NCBI GenBank assembly: GCA_012932295.1
Contig: JAAONU010000001.1
Location: 57,571,693-57,635,692 of the forward strand
Reading direction: 5' to 3'
Source: Cyclina sinensis
Taxonomy: Eukaryota; Mollusca; Bivalvia; Venerida; Veneridae
DNA: 64,000 nt
Shown here: positions 13,901 to 28,900 of the stretch, piece after piece
How positions within the stretch are numbered: position 1 is the first letter of the stretch
Layout: each line of letters starts with the position of its first letter
Notes under the pieces: generated by a model
What the model saw: the letters and a program-made list of their open reading frames with translations, nothing else
Database searches by the model: none
What the model was told of the DNA's origin: nothing
Made by a program: the position numbers and the translations under genes

Positions 13901-16900
13901 TTAAACAGCTTTTGGTTAATTATGAAACTTTGGTCAGATGCTTATTTCATTGGAGCCATGTGTAGAACTAATATTCTTAGTGCTCTTAACTTGCAGGGTT
14001 TAGTACAATGCATGTTTCGGAAAATAGGTCATTCAGTGTCGATAGGTTTCTTCGGACATATTTTTCCTCACCGTCAGCGGAGCTTTTGTTTTACAGGTGT
14101 CCAAATAAAACAGTATCCTTTCAAATATGAGATACAATTACTAAAAAAAAACTAAAACGTGTTAATTTATACAAAGACCAACTAGTGTAAAGGCCCTAAA
14201 TGGCTTCTGGTTTTAAGAATCAACATTTTCATTTATGTTTTAATTTCACACGTAAGGAAAAGTGAGTCTGAAGTGCAAAATGGAATGTGAAGATTAAAGT
14301 GTAACAAATTTATTTAAACTACTAGAATCGGTAAAGCTGTTATGATAATTGAATCCACGTGATCACGTTTGTTTACATTTTAAAACATTTTCAATATCTT
14401 TGCCATGTGTAATTTCAGCAGAAGGTGTACCTTTTTTAATAACGAATTAGACTTGAATTTTTGACATTTTTCTGACTGAAAAATCCACACTGTAATTTTG
14501 ATATTTCATAATTAGTAATGCACAAGTTAAGTTTTACCCATCTTAGACTTCTACATTTCATAAGCACATGTTTACAGTACAACTTTTTATTTAGCTGATA
14601 AATAAACATATTAGGAATAAAACGCAGAAATGCACATTCGCCTAGAAAATCAGTGATAATTTTGCTGATACATTTTTGACGATTTTGTTTTTAACCTATT
14701 AAGTTCGCAAATATTTTAACGTCACGAACTTAACAACTGATGCAGTAATCAATCCATCTGTCATGCGAATGTTATTGTTTCAGTAACTGATGTTAAAATG
14801 GTGTTATGCATAATTAAAGGACTAGATATGAATAAGGCAACCAAAAACAGAAAAAGAAAACCGATATTGTGTAAATTTTACTTCCAAGGTAGTTACGTTT
14901 TTATATGTCTTTATTTTATCGGATTGTCAATCTTCCTTGTTTTTCAGTAAACTAATTGGTGCTGAAATAAATTATTTTACTATTACAGCTTTTTACATTT
15001 AGATGGCGAAAATATCGTTACTTGTTTTCAGCAACCAAAAGCGATTCAACTTTCTTCGATTTGAGTACGAGACTTCCTTTACACAATTAGAAGGTCTGCC
15101 AGACAGACCAAATTATGTAGATGAATCTGAAATTGGAATTGTAGAAAGTCTTATTGAAGCTAACGTCAGCAAAGTGTCAAGATCAGGTAAACATTAATGT
15201 GATTTGTTATAATCATATCCTGATAATTATTATTTTATTAGAAAGGAAAGGAGATTGAGGCAAACTGTTTCGTTAAATTAACTTAGATGAGAGAAGGTCA
15301 CATGTTTTCGGTTCCGTTGTTTTATTTTTATTCATTTATATTTATTTACTTTTTGCTTTCGGATCTAATAATTCAAGACAAGTATCTTATATATATATAT
15401 AAATGCTATGGTGTCATTACCTTCACTAGTTATTTCTATAAACATGCTATACAGGGTCCCCAATTAGAGACCATGGATCATTTAAAAGATACTTATGCAA
15501 GAGTGATTTCTCGAGAGACAACCCTGAATCTGAAATAGCTATCTGTGAGATTGAAGATGACCAGTTTAAGACTCTTATAGAGCATGGGGATTGGTAAAAC
15601 ATAAAACCGATTTTTTTCCATTTTTACACTTCACCGAAACATTTTGTTTGAAACAATGCATTCTATATACAATATATGTAGTTGCATACTTGCCTACGTC
15701 TACCTTGTTGTTATATATAAATACCATGGACGCTGACAAGACAATGTTTATGAATATCCCTTTAAAATCTTAATTCAGATAAGACATCACTAATGCTTGA
15801 CAGCTACACACTAGAAATCATATCAATAAAATGAATTCAAGCGTTCCTTAAATGCCGTACTAATAGGTACAGTCATTTTTAAAAACATTCGGAAACGTAC
15901 ATTATTTCGACACTGAGAAAAATAAAACGAAATAATTGATGTTTGGAAACAAAGGAAAAGTAATAGAATACTTCAGTTTATGCCAATAAAATAAATACAT
16001 TGATAAATCACTGTGACAGAATATATTAACTGAGGTGTCTTCTTGAATCCATTTTAAGGTTGAATATAAAGTTTAAGTCATCGTCTGGAGGCTTTCAAAA
16101 GCTTGTTAATACTGATGAAAAAAGTATACCTTACGCAACAAAATACTACAGAGGGTTGCAAGATATAAGAGAGGTAAGTAGACAAACGTTGATGTTGAGA
16201 CATGGGTGTCGATATTATTTTCTAAATATCTGTTTGAAACAGTTAAAAGATAACAAAACATACTTTCCACGGGTGTAAACATATCTATTTTTCAATAAAT
16301 AGTTACCAGTATAGCATATAGAACTCACTGAAACACGTCTTATTGTTTTTCTCTTTTTTGGGGGGAAATAATTGTGAAACTGTTAATTAGCCAATTCGTT
16401 CTCCTTCAACATATTTCAATACGATAAAAGAAATAATATACTAGTAGCTGCAGAACATTTTGGTACAATTTGGTCTTCTTATCTGTTTCAAATTTAGGTT
16501 TCTCTTTATTTTAATAACAACCTGCTAATTTGCAATATCTTTCTGAAATTTGTATAATTTCTCTTTGTTGCTTTCAGGTGCAGTTTAACTTTGACTTCGT
16601 AGCTCCAATACACTGCTCAGAACCCGATGCTTTTTCATCCCTGTCCAGCTAACGCAAGCTATTCTTAAGATTCAGGAAGAATTTACCAAGGTAAAAATGA
16701 CAGTTTCATTTTACTGTTATTCACTATTCACTTAATTAATATTCTTTCTTGGTTATCTACTTGTATTTTCTAAAAATAAGTATTTTAGACAATACTTGCT
16801 GTATGTTTGATATTAATTCATTTGTTAAAAGTATTTATCGAAAACCTTAAGAAATACGCAAACTTTTATGTAGTTCTCAAACTGACTAATTCTGTAGACC

Positions 16901-19900
16901 TAATAAGGTGTCTCTCTAATAAATAAAACAGGACCCGATAAACATTTTCTGGTTGGGTTGGACAGATGATTTGTCTGGAGTATGGGAATACTACGTCGAG
17001 GTTTTTAAACTCAGTCTAGATCCGTATGGTAGTCTAGTTGAAATGGAACCATTGTCACCCGTATTTAGAAAAACGGTTGCCCATTCAAGCAACATACCAT
17101 ATCCAGAGTACAGACCTACAGCGCCTGGCATGTACAGGTAGGAAGCATCGATGAATTTGAACTGACTTTGTTTTAGCACTTGATTAATGCTGAAAGAACA
17201 TTAACTATTCAAAAATCGTATAGTTTAGCAGTGAAAAGACTCTATTCATTTCTAAGGGGTATGAACAATGACAACAATCCTATCAGTGTAGTTGTAAATA
17301 GTATTCATGGATGAGCCATTAAATATTTCAACTACATTCAGCATAATTTTCTTAAGGAATATATTTAAGTTTATTGTTGTTGATACACAGAAGTGCAAAA
17401 CTGATTTTATTTTCAAATATTGGGGTGGGGGGGTCACTTTGACCACTTATGTAAACAAAGAAAATGAGAAAAATGTGCATACATGTCGTTCAAACCCTTG
17501 TACAAAATATGGCTGGGATTTAGTTTTAAGCTTTTGTATAAAACATCTCATTCGACGCCTTCTGTAGGAAGCGTTGAGTATTTGAAAAACAAATGTTTAC
17601 CCTTGATCTGTAAAGATAGTGCTGAAATGTTTTGTTTACAAATATGTTTATACATGTTGAAATGACTTAGAAGACCTTACGTATGATAAAATCTCTTCTC
17701 GGTGAATTCGAGTGATGGTAGGAAAAGCAATTTAAAAGTCTGAAACTATCCAATTGTTTTACCGCTTTGAGTTTTCAAGATAAGTGGTTGTCACTTTTTA
17801 AAGCAAAATTACAGTGAATAGTTTAATTAAATATCCCCAAGGGTAGGATATATAAATAAGTACAGAGAGACATTTAAATGTAATCAATAAAGCCTATACA
17901 TGTATACAAACCTTATTTTGAAAAAAAAATGAACGGAAGCTGTCTACTTTTTGTTACTTTTAATTCTATTTAGAAGTAACTCTAACTTAATTATTGCCAT
18001 TAGTCAAGGTCAACGGGAAGTACTTTCCTATCCGAATTCCGTTCGGGCCAAGTAATATATCACCTGTTTGACAGGTGAGATTAAAAAAATCTTCTCTCGC
18101 CCTTTCAGGTAAACATATGTACTAGCGAAAATTAAAAATACAGGGATACAGGCAAAATTAAATATTCAAATAAAATGTCTCGTGTCTCCTGTCTCTTGTT
18201 AAATCCACGCAAGGAAGGAGATGCGTAAATTAAACCGGAAAAAATGTTGCCTTTGCCGTTTTTGCACGGCACCAAATTAACTTAAATTGTCGCATAAAAT
18301 ATTGGAAAACTGTACACCATAAATGGAGTCAATCAAAATTTTACTCAAATACTTGCAAGGATTAAACACAAGACACATTTTATTTGACGTGTCGCAAGGT
18401 CTAAAGTGATACATGCGAAATATTAAATGTTAAATTTCGCATGTATTCCTCACAAGTTTTGTTTAAAATTTTTGCTAGTATAAAATATTATATATTTACC
18501 TGAAAGGTCGAGACAAAAAAATAAAATTCAAACAGGCGATATTTTATTTGGCCAGAACGTGATTCCTTACTTCTACTACATGTACATTGTTTTTCATACC
18601 AACATCTATTTGGCTGTAAACATACAATATGATCATTGTTAAAATGCAGAAAACATAATCCTAAAACGCAACATAGAAAACATTAATTTCATTAAAATTG
18701 GAAGATTTATTCTTGTGTCATATTGCTTTATTGTTTTCTTGTCGATTCATTTCAACATAGTACTAAGTATTTGACCACGTCTGTGTTGTACGTTTAGTCT
18801 GTAATATATTAAATAATACAAACTTTTTCTTTTTCACATTTTTTTCTAATCATTTCGTTATATTCTTTGAAACTAGCGTTTTGGTTGAGACAAGAGATAT
18901 TGCGAATAACTCAAGAATAGCACGACGGCTCGTTCTGTATGATGACAGGTCGGAAATCACACTTAACAACAATAAAAGTGTTGGAAAGTTTTATGTGAGT
19001 TCGGCTGTGGAGGAAACTGGATACATGTGGCAGACAGCTGTAGAAGGTATAAAATGAAATGAACATTACTGTCTTATCTCTATATTTAGTAACCAGTGCT
19101 TTTTTTTCCTGTTTGAATTCAAAATCGGTTAGTTCCACAGATACTAGCGGTATACATCAACTTTCATATTAGTTCATACATTTTGTTTAGAATTAGATGA
19201 AAATGTTTTGTCTATTTCAGAGGAAATAAATGTGCTAAATTATCAATATGCTGCAAAAATGACACTTTATTTGCAGGGAAAGATGTCAAAATCGATGTTG
19301 TATGGAAAAACTATTTCATCAACAACATTATAGATGAAAATAAATTGCTGAATGAAGTACTGCAGTATCCAACACAGTTTAAAGAGATTCAATCTGACGG
19401 AGTACTATACAGTCAAAAGTATACTTCTGTATTTGAATTTTCTTAAACATATTAATGTTAAACATACACTTAATGTAAACACATTGAAACACTATTTATG
19501 ATCTGAATTTTGAATGAAGAAAGGTTAATTTGTTGCAAAACACCGTAGCGTTTTGGATGTACACAATCTGAACAACATGAAATTAAATTAAGTCTAGAGG
19601 AGCAAATGATGTCTTGATTGCGACGTAAGCTAGACATTAATGACATGCTTACTGTTTATATTTTAGTTAACATCATCATAAATTGTAATCATTTTTGTAA
19701 TCAGGTTCGTAAACGATTCTCTCGATGATCACGAAGGAATGCGAACACGTAACGCTATTACAAATTTCCAGGGAATTGTAAAATATGAAGCCGCCCAAGT
19801 GTTTACTAATGACGAAGGGGAGCCAGAAGTAGGCTGGAAATCTGTTGATCCTTTCGAGGAGAGAACATCCTTCACATCACAACTTGAGCATGGTAAAGTC

Positions 19901-22900
19901 CTAGTACATTTTCACGACTAAATAATAATGATACTTTGTGAATACTGTTTTCAGTCAAGAAAATTCTGTTTGGATGATTTAAGTCTTAACATGCTAAAAC
20001 TAAATTTAAAATTATAATTCATACTAAGGAGATTTTCTTCTGTCTTTACCTTTAAAATCTTTTTTTCAGACCTACTTTAACATGCACTAGTCACGATCTA
20101 CTTATTTATTGTTATGTAATTGTGTATTAGCATCTTAAAAGTACTACGGCTTCATTTTGAATTAAGATTAAATGAAAACTAAAAAGAAAAATCATTTAAA
20201 TAAAGAAAAATCATGTAAATTTACATCGTCTGTGTGATTAAATACAATATTAATATTCAGTATGTAGTTTCAAACATAAACATATATTTGTGTTTGTATG
20301 TTACTTAAACAGGTCACAGTGTACGTGTATGGGTCCGTGCAACAGATGCAATGGGGAATTCAAAGAGTGACAGTACCTTGGTAACGGTTGACGGATCCCC
20401 GCCAATAATATCGAAGCCAGGCAGCAAAGGAATTGATCATGAATTTATTCCAAACATTGCAGACGCAGCAACATATAACTTTACGTCTCGGTAAATCCGT
20501 TTAAAACGTAAATCGTAATTTGTAAAGATGTTAATCAGAACAAAGGAGACAACCAATGCTGTTTCGATTAAAAATACATGTACACCTTTTTAAGACAAAC
20601 TTGATCTTTATAGCACATTATAGCCTTTGAAAAGATCTGGATAATAGTTTGGTTAGTGTTTTTAACATAATTAATAAAAACATCTGTAGTACCCCTGTTT
20701 CTATTTCAAGAGTTTTCCCGCTGTAAACCCTGCCAGGGTTATATCTTAGCAATATCCATGCAATTACAAATTCAACCATTTAACACATATAGGGCAGAAT
20801 TTGAAGAATCTTCGTTTTGTAATTTTAATTCTCAGATAATTGTGCTTTGGATAAACGATCAGAGAAATCTTTCTAAAATATGCTTTAAATCCAGTTAGAC
20901 TTAAAAAATATCTTGTCGTATTTATCCTTATCTGATATTATGTGTTAAAGAATATTGTCTTTCGTTCTGGAATATACTGTGTAATAGCATCTGTCTCTCG
21001 ATATACAATGCCATTTGTTTTCAAATCTGAACATATGTATGGTAATTCAGTATAATTTAATTTTGTGTCTGAATTTCTTTTAATCAAGAATAAAGTTCTC
21101 GGCATCTGATGGTGATAGCGGAGTACATAAAATCGGATTTGCTCTAACAATTACAACACAAAGCAAAGGTCCAACGGTTGTGTATGAAGGTTCTGCACCT
21201 GCTAGTATAGATGTAAGCCTTTTCAAATATGTCATCTTCGATATCTTATCATAATGTTAACGAGTGAAATGCATTCTAAACATGATTTTAAGGGTTTTTA
21301 AGTGCGAGACTTTTCCATTATGAACTAAATTAAATAAAGCCTTTAATTATTGAAATTGTTTCACCGAATTAAGTGGTTTCATTGTCAGTAGGAAACAAAA
21401 TTTGAAACGTAGGATATAAAACCTTTACAATTTTGTAATTTTAGATATTGAAAAAGTTTCCAATTCAAACGTAACATAGAGAGAAACCTGTGACATTGCT
21501 TAGCAACTCATCTCTAGATCACACAAGTCAAGTTAAATGTAAGATATCTAAATATGTACGTTTCAGGAAGATCATGACAACCCTTTGTGTACCATGATAC
21601 AAGGAAAGTGTTTCATACCGCAACAGACACTTGACTTAGACAACTGTTGGTTTATGGTCAGAAAGAGTGATCTTGACACAAGCACTGCTTCCGTAAAGGT
21701 TACTGCATACAACCAGGCTTTGTTAACGTCGTCTACTTTGTTCCAGGTCGGTTATTTCATTCAAGACACATTAGAGGAGAGTTATATTACATAAATACGT
21801 AATTCTTATCTCATGATGTTTGTCGAACTTGAATGCGGTAAGCAATGGGGATATGCCGGTGTATATATATATATATAGTATTAATCAGAGCATTTTCTGT
21901 ATGCGTACATGTGTTATTGTGTCACTAATGCGACGGATAGTGAAAAACATGTCTTTTCTTTAAAAGTCAAAGTCACACTGAACGGTCAATAGTAAAAAAT
22001 TGAATTAGTCTTGTCCTGGCTATATCTCTGACAGGCAGTAAAAAGAGTGTAATTACTTTACAGAAGTGTACCTTGAGCAATTTTATCGTATAAAAGAACA
22101 AGACCCGTTTCACAAAGGTTATATTGAGATATCAAACGTAATATTTCTAGTTTGCCTTAAATAAGAAAATGTTATTTTTTTACGCAAAAGGATTTATATA
22201 ATTTCCAGAATAATTTTACTTTTTTATCTGAAGATCTTTCAAATGGTTCCAGCTACATATTCTCTGAATTCAGCATTGTTTATTTAGAGGCTACAAAAGG
22301 GTTCTTACTCCGTTAAACTAATCCCAACAAAGTGAAGTGCAACAAAAATAACTTTTCAAAGATTTTGTCTCTAGATGAGAGTTCAAGTTCTCAATTAAAA
22401 ATTAAAAAAGTGAGCACAACTGTTTCATTGGACAATACCATTAAATTGCCTAAAATAGATTTCAGATAAAGTGTCACACATAATTTGTATGATTAAACTG
22501 TAACGACACATATTTGCAGGTTGGACCAGTAAAGAACTTGACAGGACTTGAAAAGTGTAAGTGGTTTTATTAGATAAAACTATCCACACTGCATATATCA
22601 TGCAAAATATAATACAACATTTAAATTTATATTAATTGTAAAAGTCACATTAACTATTAAGAGCAATCTGCACTGATGTGTATCGTTAGAAAGATTCAGA
22701 CATAATTTTACTTTCTATACCGGAAAACTTCGATAACTCGAAGTCAATGGAGGACAAAAAAAGTTATAGATATCCAACAACTTTGGTTATTTGAAAAGAC
22801 AGAATATACTCATGAAAATAATTATCTTTACCAGGGAACAATCATTTATTCAGACTTTACACAAATGAAATTCATTTTTATCATATTAAAGGTGAAATGT

Positions 22901-25900
22901 TAAAAACAAAATATAGTTTCAAAGACGTTTTTGAAATAGCATCTGTAATACTTGTTCAAATATGTCAGATGTTACATTTAAGACATGTAGAGAAACTTTA
23001 AAATCCCTTAGTAATTAAATAACTGAAACACATGAATTCTTCATCTTGATCTCTAGCAGTTTGTTTTCTTACTGGCATCAAGGTGGTAAATAGATAAATC
23101 AAGACCTGTCAGGACCACAGGTGGTCTTTAAGTTTTCGACTCATCCATAAACTTATAGTTTCCCCGTTTTCTCGAGTAACTGATGCTTAAGTGAACGAAG
23201 TTTTACTGTATTCATTGAGAATAATGTTTTAGTCCCGTTGACTGGTAAATTTTTTATAAGCGGTTATATATTCAATCAATTCACATCCGGAAGATAGTTT
23301 CATTTATATCCATCATAGAAATGTTGAAAGAATTCGTTGTGACTTCTAATTTCAAATGTGTCAAGCCATTCACTATGAATCTGCGATTACCATGACTGTC
23401 AGGCATCTTGATGACTTTGAACATTATTTGAGCTTTAATAGAATGTTTTTTTTATCAAACATGCTTTCATAAGTGATGCGCTGGATATAACCATTGAATT
23501 AAAGATGCTTATTTACCTCAAACCTGAATTTCTGGGATCCTGATCAAAATTGACATATGGAGCGTTAGTGTGATAGAAAATACCTTTGAGGTATGGTCGG
23601 CATCAAATTATTGTTCCATATGAGGAGGAAGTTATAACAGTTTGCAAGGCGTTACTCACGCTATCAACAAATTTTGGTATATTCTGAGTCATATACCCGG
23701 AATTACTGATTTCTATGACACCTCACTGTATATGAGTAACTTGATGATGATGATCCAATAGTCACGTTGGACAGCCTTTGTTTCATAAAAAATGAATTTT
23801 GATCCAAAATCTGTGATCAAACAGCTTTAAGTTATTAGGAAAACATAGTTGAGTAAATTCATGTGCACTACATGAAATAAGTTTTTTTTTCTGGCATTAA
23901 TTGTAGATGATGGACCTCAAAATATACGTATAGAGTTACTTACTCCAAATGGATTCCGTGTTGCTTGGGATCTCCCAGAGAAAATATCGTGCTACGGAAG
24001 AGCTGAAATATCCATCGTTCTAATTAAAATGGTATGAGATTAATTTAGTAAAAATAAATTAAGACATTATGTTCCATTAATTTACATTTAGAAAAGATAT
24101 TGTACTAATAAGTAAGTAAGTAAGTAAGTAAGTAGATTCTTTATTATAGTGACATGTGTATGACAATTTACAAATGACGATGATTAATAATTTAACATAA
24201 CATCCGGCCCCAATGGACCTATAAGTCACCTTAGGTATTTATACATAAAAATATTTTACATGATATTATGATTGTGATATATATATATCATCAATATCTT
24301 AATATAAATAGTCCAATGAATTGTACAAAAACAATGTTCATAGGTATATTAACTAAAATATATACATATTTTAACCAATTGTGGAATTTAAACAAACTCA
24401 AAGCTAAACTATAGTGATGTAAACAATGTTTTAACGGTTAAACAAAGAATTACTTCTTACTAAATAGGCTTTAACAAGATATCAAGCTACTTTTCGCGGG
24501 GAGTTTATGATCACAAGATATTTTCATTTTACTATAATCGGTCATGTTAATAAAATCTGTATTTGACAATTGTTGACTGAAAATGTCTACTCTGATATTA
24601 TTATAAAGTGAACACTGTATTAGGAAGTGCATTTCATCTTCAATTGTCTGGTCATTACAAAACAAACAAATTCTCTGCTCTGGAGATTCATTAACATAAC
24701 GTCCTGTTTCAATCCTTAACGAGAAAATGTCACATCTAAATTAAGCTGACAGTGATCTTTCGTGTTTATCTCTACATACTGCTCGGTTATAAATTTGTCT
24801 TTAAATGTAACGTAAGTTCGTAATTTCGATAGTTTTAGTACATCCGTTTCCCAAATAATGTCATAATAATAATGGCATAATGTTCAGTTATCTTGCTCTT
24901 AATGGTTTTCATACAAACAATAGTTTTATTCTCAAAGTGACAGATTAAGTTCAATTTTGACATAACCGTTTTAACGTCACTGCACCAATTATATCGACAC
25001 TTATTATAATCCATGTTAACAACACGTTTAGTTATTCTGTTGTCTCTGAATAAATAAGTCTATTCCAATAACGTAATATTGATATCCGACGGCGATAGTT
25101 ACTTGGTTGCCAACCAGTGTCTCCAATGAACGCTAGTTTGGGAGCAAAACGGTGAACACCTAGATGCACGGTATTGTATATTCTCGATTGATTGGTAATG
25201 TTTGAATCCCCATAAAGAAGCGCAATAGTCTAATATTGGTACCACACACGATTCAAAATTTTTGTAAATGATTTATATCCACAATATTTATAGTTATGTA
25301 TTTTAGAGATAATGTTTCCCAATGCACGACCCGCACCTTTTGCCAAAACTTCACAGTGAAAAGCAAAATCTCCCTTAGCATTGAAAACAACAACAAGATA
25401 CCTATACTGATCTACAGTTTCTAGGATATTGTCATGTACGTGAAAATGATAGTTAGTCTGCAATGCACGGGGTTTTCTAAATTGTATGCACTTGCTTTTT
25501 TCAGTGTTTATAAGCACTCGCCATTTCTTACACCAGCAATGTAGCACGTTTAACATGGCTTGTAAATTTTCCTCGTTATCAGCTTTTAGGCATATATCAT
25601 CCGCTTATAAGAGAATAGATAGTTTTGTTTCATTGTTTATAATAATACCAAGGTCAAGTATAATACTAGTGTCAAACACAAGCTGAAATAGTTGTTGTAA
25701 AACAGCTATAACAGGTGGGAATTTAAGCACGCTGTATGGGATTTCATCATAGCCAGTGGCTGATCGTGATTTTGCTTGCATAATAATGCAAGTTATTTCG
25801 TCAAGAGTAATGATTCCGTTCAAAACTTCGTTAGGTTCATATAAGAGGTCATTCATATCGTTTTCAATTAAAAGTTTGTGCGTCTTTGCTTGATTGTATG

Positions 25901-28900
25901 GGCATCATCAAAATCATCCTGGTTTGAGCATGTGTATAAATTCTGAAAATCTTACCGCCATTTCTCAAAAACTCTATTCTCATCATTTGTCGTAATACCG
26001 TTATTGTCAATAATTTCAATGGGGATAGAAGTATCTTTCCTAGGACCAAGACGTTTTATTTTATCCCAGAAATCATTGGGGTTGTTTGATGACATATCTT
26101 CAATTTCAACTGCGACTGATCTCCTGTACGCGCGTTCACTGTGCCTTAACATTTTATCGAACGCATTTCTGGATTCAATGTTCTCACGCCGTAATGCCGT
26201 TTTGATATGCCAATTTTCTTTGCATTGTAGAAATTTTCGTTCTTTATTGTGCATAATGTTCCAAAGATCTGATAGTGTTTGGTTCCAATACGTCTTTTTG
26301 GTACGAAGTCTTTTATTTGAACTTTTCGATGCACTGTATTGCGGTATTTGTGACTTCATTTCCTTAAGTATTAAATCACAAAGTTGTTCGTATATCAAGT
26401 CAATATTTTGTTGGTTTTCCTGACAGCGCTCGCTTTGCGAGATAATCCTTAATAGAGCTAATCTAGATAACTCGTTATCCATAAAGTCTTCAGGTATTTT
26501 GTGTAACTTAAAACGCCTACTGTTACTTTCCTGGTATTTTAATTGTTCAGTTGTGGATTGACAATCAGACAAACGGAATTCGGTTAGCAAAACGCAATGG
26601 TCTGGTAAACGTGATCTCACTCCTAACAACTCGTGAAGATTTTGATTTTCAACAATGGAATTAACAGTTAATACGCTGATACGCTGTAGTTGTTTACTCA
26701 ACATTTCTTTTCTCAAACTTAACTCAAAATCTTTATCAAAATGTATACTTTTTCATCCTTAAACTTTAAGTGTTTACACTATGAAGAAGAGTTATTAAGT
26801 CATTCAGACAGATTTGAGAAAGAGAAAAACTTAAGCGTATTTCTTACACCAGACCCTGAAACTAATCTTTACCAGAAATGCACTTTCCGATCCCGGCCAT
26901 CCATGTCCAAAAAGCCATAGAATATTCTGCCCTTGGTGTACAATGCAGACTCTAATACACCGCGTTACCAAGGTCACTCCTGAAATTGTATCTACGCCTA
27001 GCTAGCATTTTATACTTGAAAAAAGTCGCAAATAATCATGTCAGGGCGAACATGGAGGATGTGGCAATTGCTTGACCTTTTCGCCACCGCAAATTCTGCT
27101 AAAATCAATACTGTTCTTGTGCACAGATGGATTGTCATAAATAAGGAAGATTCCCCGTTATCCTTTTTGGAGGCGACATTTTTTAAAATATTTTCATTTT
27201 CTTGTAAGACTTTACACTAATAGATCTGCCGGATGCAATGGGTATTTGCAGAGCAGACCCTCTGAAAATAAAACAGATGTGTTCGCAGCTTTGAGGTCTG
27301 TTTGCGATTACCGGTCTTTCGTCCTCTTTCCAAAACTACTTTTTGTTTATCCGCCTTTAAGGTTCGAAATGAAATACCTCTGTGTGTCATCCCCTATGAC
27401 AAGTTCAGTTATATTCTTACATCAGCATTTTTTAGAATTTTAGACATTTGAGTTTTTTGATGGGTATCAATCGTGCACAAAACTTTGATAATTTCATGTG
27501 CTTAGTCAGAATGTCATGAAAACCTCTTGATAAAATATCAAAAAAGGCATATATTTGACAAACTGTATATTTCGAGTATTCTGCTAACATAACTTCTACA
27601 GTAGCATGTAGATCACTTGTCTTTAGTTCTCCCTTGTCGAATACACTTACCTCCCTATAAACACTGACTTTGGGCGGCATTAAATGATCACTATCTGTTA
27701 AAACTTCTAGCAAAATCTGCATGGCTAGTGTATTCAAAGAACATGGAATCTTTAGGACCTAATTTATTTTACCCGGATCCTCCATGCCTACTATAAAATA
27801 ACACCTGTGTACACGAGTGCGATGCGCTTAGCGCTTGTAGCTTAGCTATATCGATACAAACCGTGCAGAAATGGCTAATGGAACCACCTAAAACTTATAA
27901 TTATGATACCTTTCTACGAAGGCGCGTTAGTCTGAAATATTCCCGAGTGTCACTCGTGTGTGTAAATGTTCCTGACAAAACTTTACCTTTCCTACTCATC
28001 AAGACGGGAAAGGGTGACGTAAAACTGCAGACAAATTATACATCTGGAACCAGCAAATACCTCGACGTTCTTGGTCTTGAAGCCGAAACAAGGTACAAAG
28101 TTGACTTAGGAATGAAAATCCCATCTGCATCTTCAACAGAAGCCTTGAAGTCACTAGAAGTTCAAACACGTAAGACAACTTGTTTTTCAGGGTTTTCTTT
28201 AATAAAGGCGATAGGGAAACAGAAGCATATGATTTAAACAGAATTTTTAGCTTTAGTTACGGTCATGTGTTTCATTGTGTGTAAATTTTACACACAGACA
28301 ATCGTTTAACAGCCGATTAATTGCTGGATGACGTCAAGTTCAAGCTAACTTGCGAAATAAATGTAGATACAAGAAATGTTACCATCATTCATGAAGTACA
28401 CGTACCGTGTGATTTTATGCAACACTATTTTTCAAATTTTGATACAACCATTAATTACCGTTTGATACCATTATTTGGTATTATCTTAATTAAATAACTC
28501 AAAGTTTGTAGAATTAGGAAACGTCGGAGTAACAGAGTTGCCCGTATTTTATCATCGTCGGAAACCTACGTTCGATTCATTCCGTTTCACTGTATACATC
28601 TGCCGTGGGACAATTTGTTGGTAAAATTTCGTACTCAAAAATAAGGCCATACCAAATTGTTTTTTCGTTTAGCGTCCACCCTAAGTTAAACTAGATGGGT
28701 GTTCAGTGGAACACATGTGTTGCCCTTGGGTACTCTGTTAGAATAACTAAAAAGGTAAACAAGAGCCTGCTGGGGTTGAGGGTGGATGGGGAGTCAAGTA
28801 CCTATGTATTAAAATTTAAAAAAAAAAAAAATGGGCGCGGGTGGGTGGGGGGGTTTGAGGTAGTGGGGGGAGTAAAGTACCTATGTTTAAAGAAAAAAAA

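Noticed and set aside
15003..15031. ATG at 15003 as a separate gene start (MAKISLLVF...)
   Set aside because: The frame is the receptor's exon 7 read through its acceptor; the phase-correct acceptor is at 15031.
26004..26423. 139-residue + strand frame
   Set aside because: It is antisense to the LINE coding region 26716-25952.
27038..27443. + strand frames between the mariner and exon 20
   Set aside because: They are antisense shadows of the mariner transposase remnant on the - strand.
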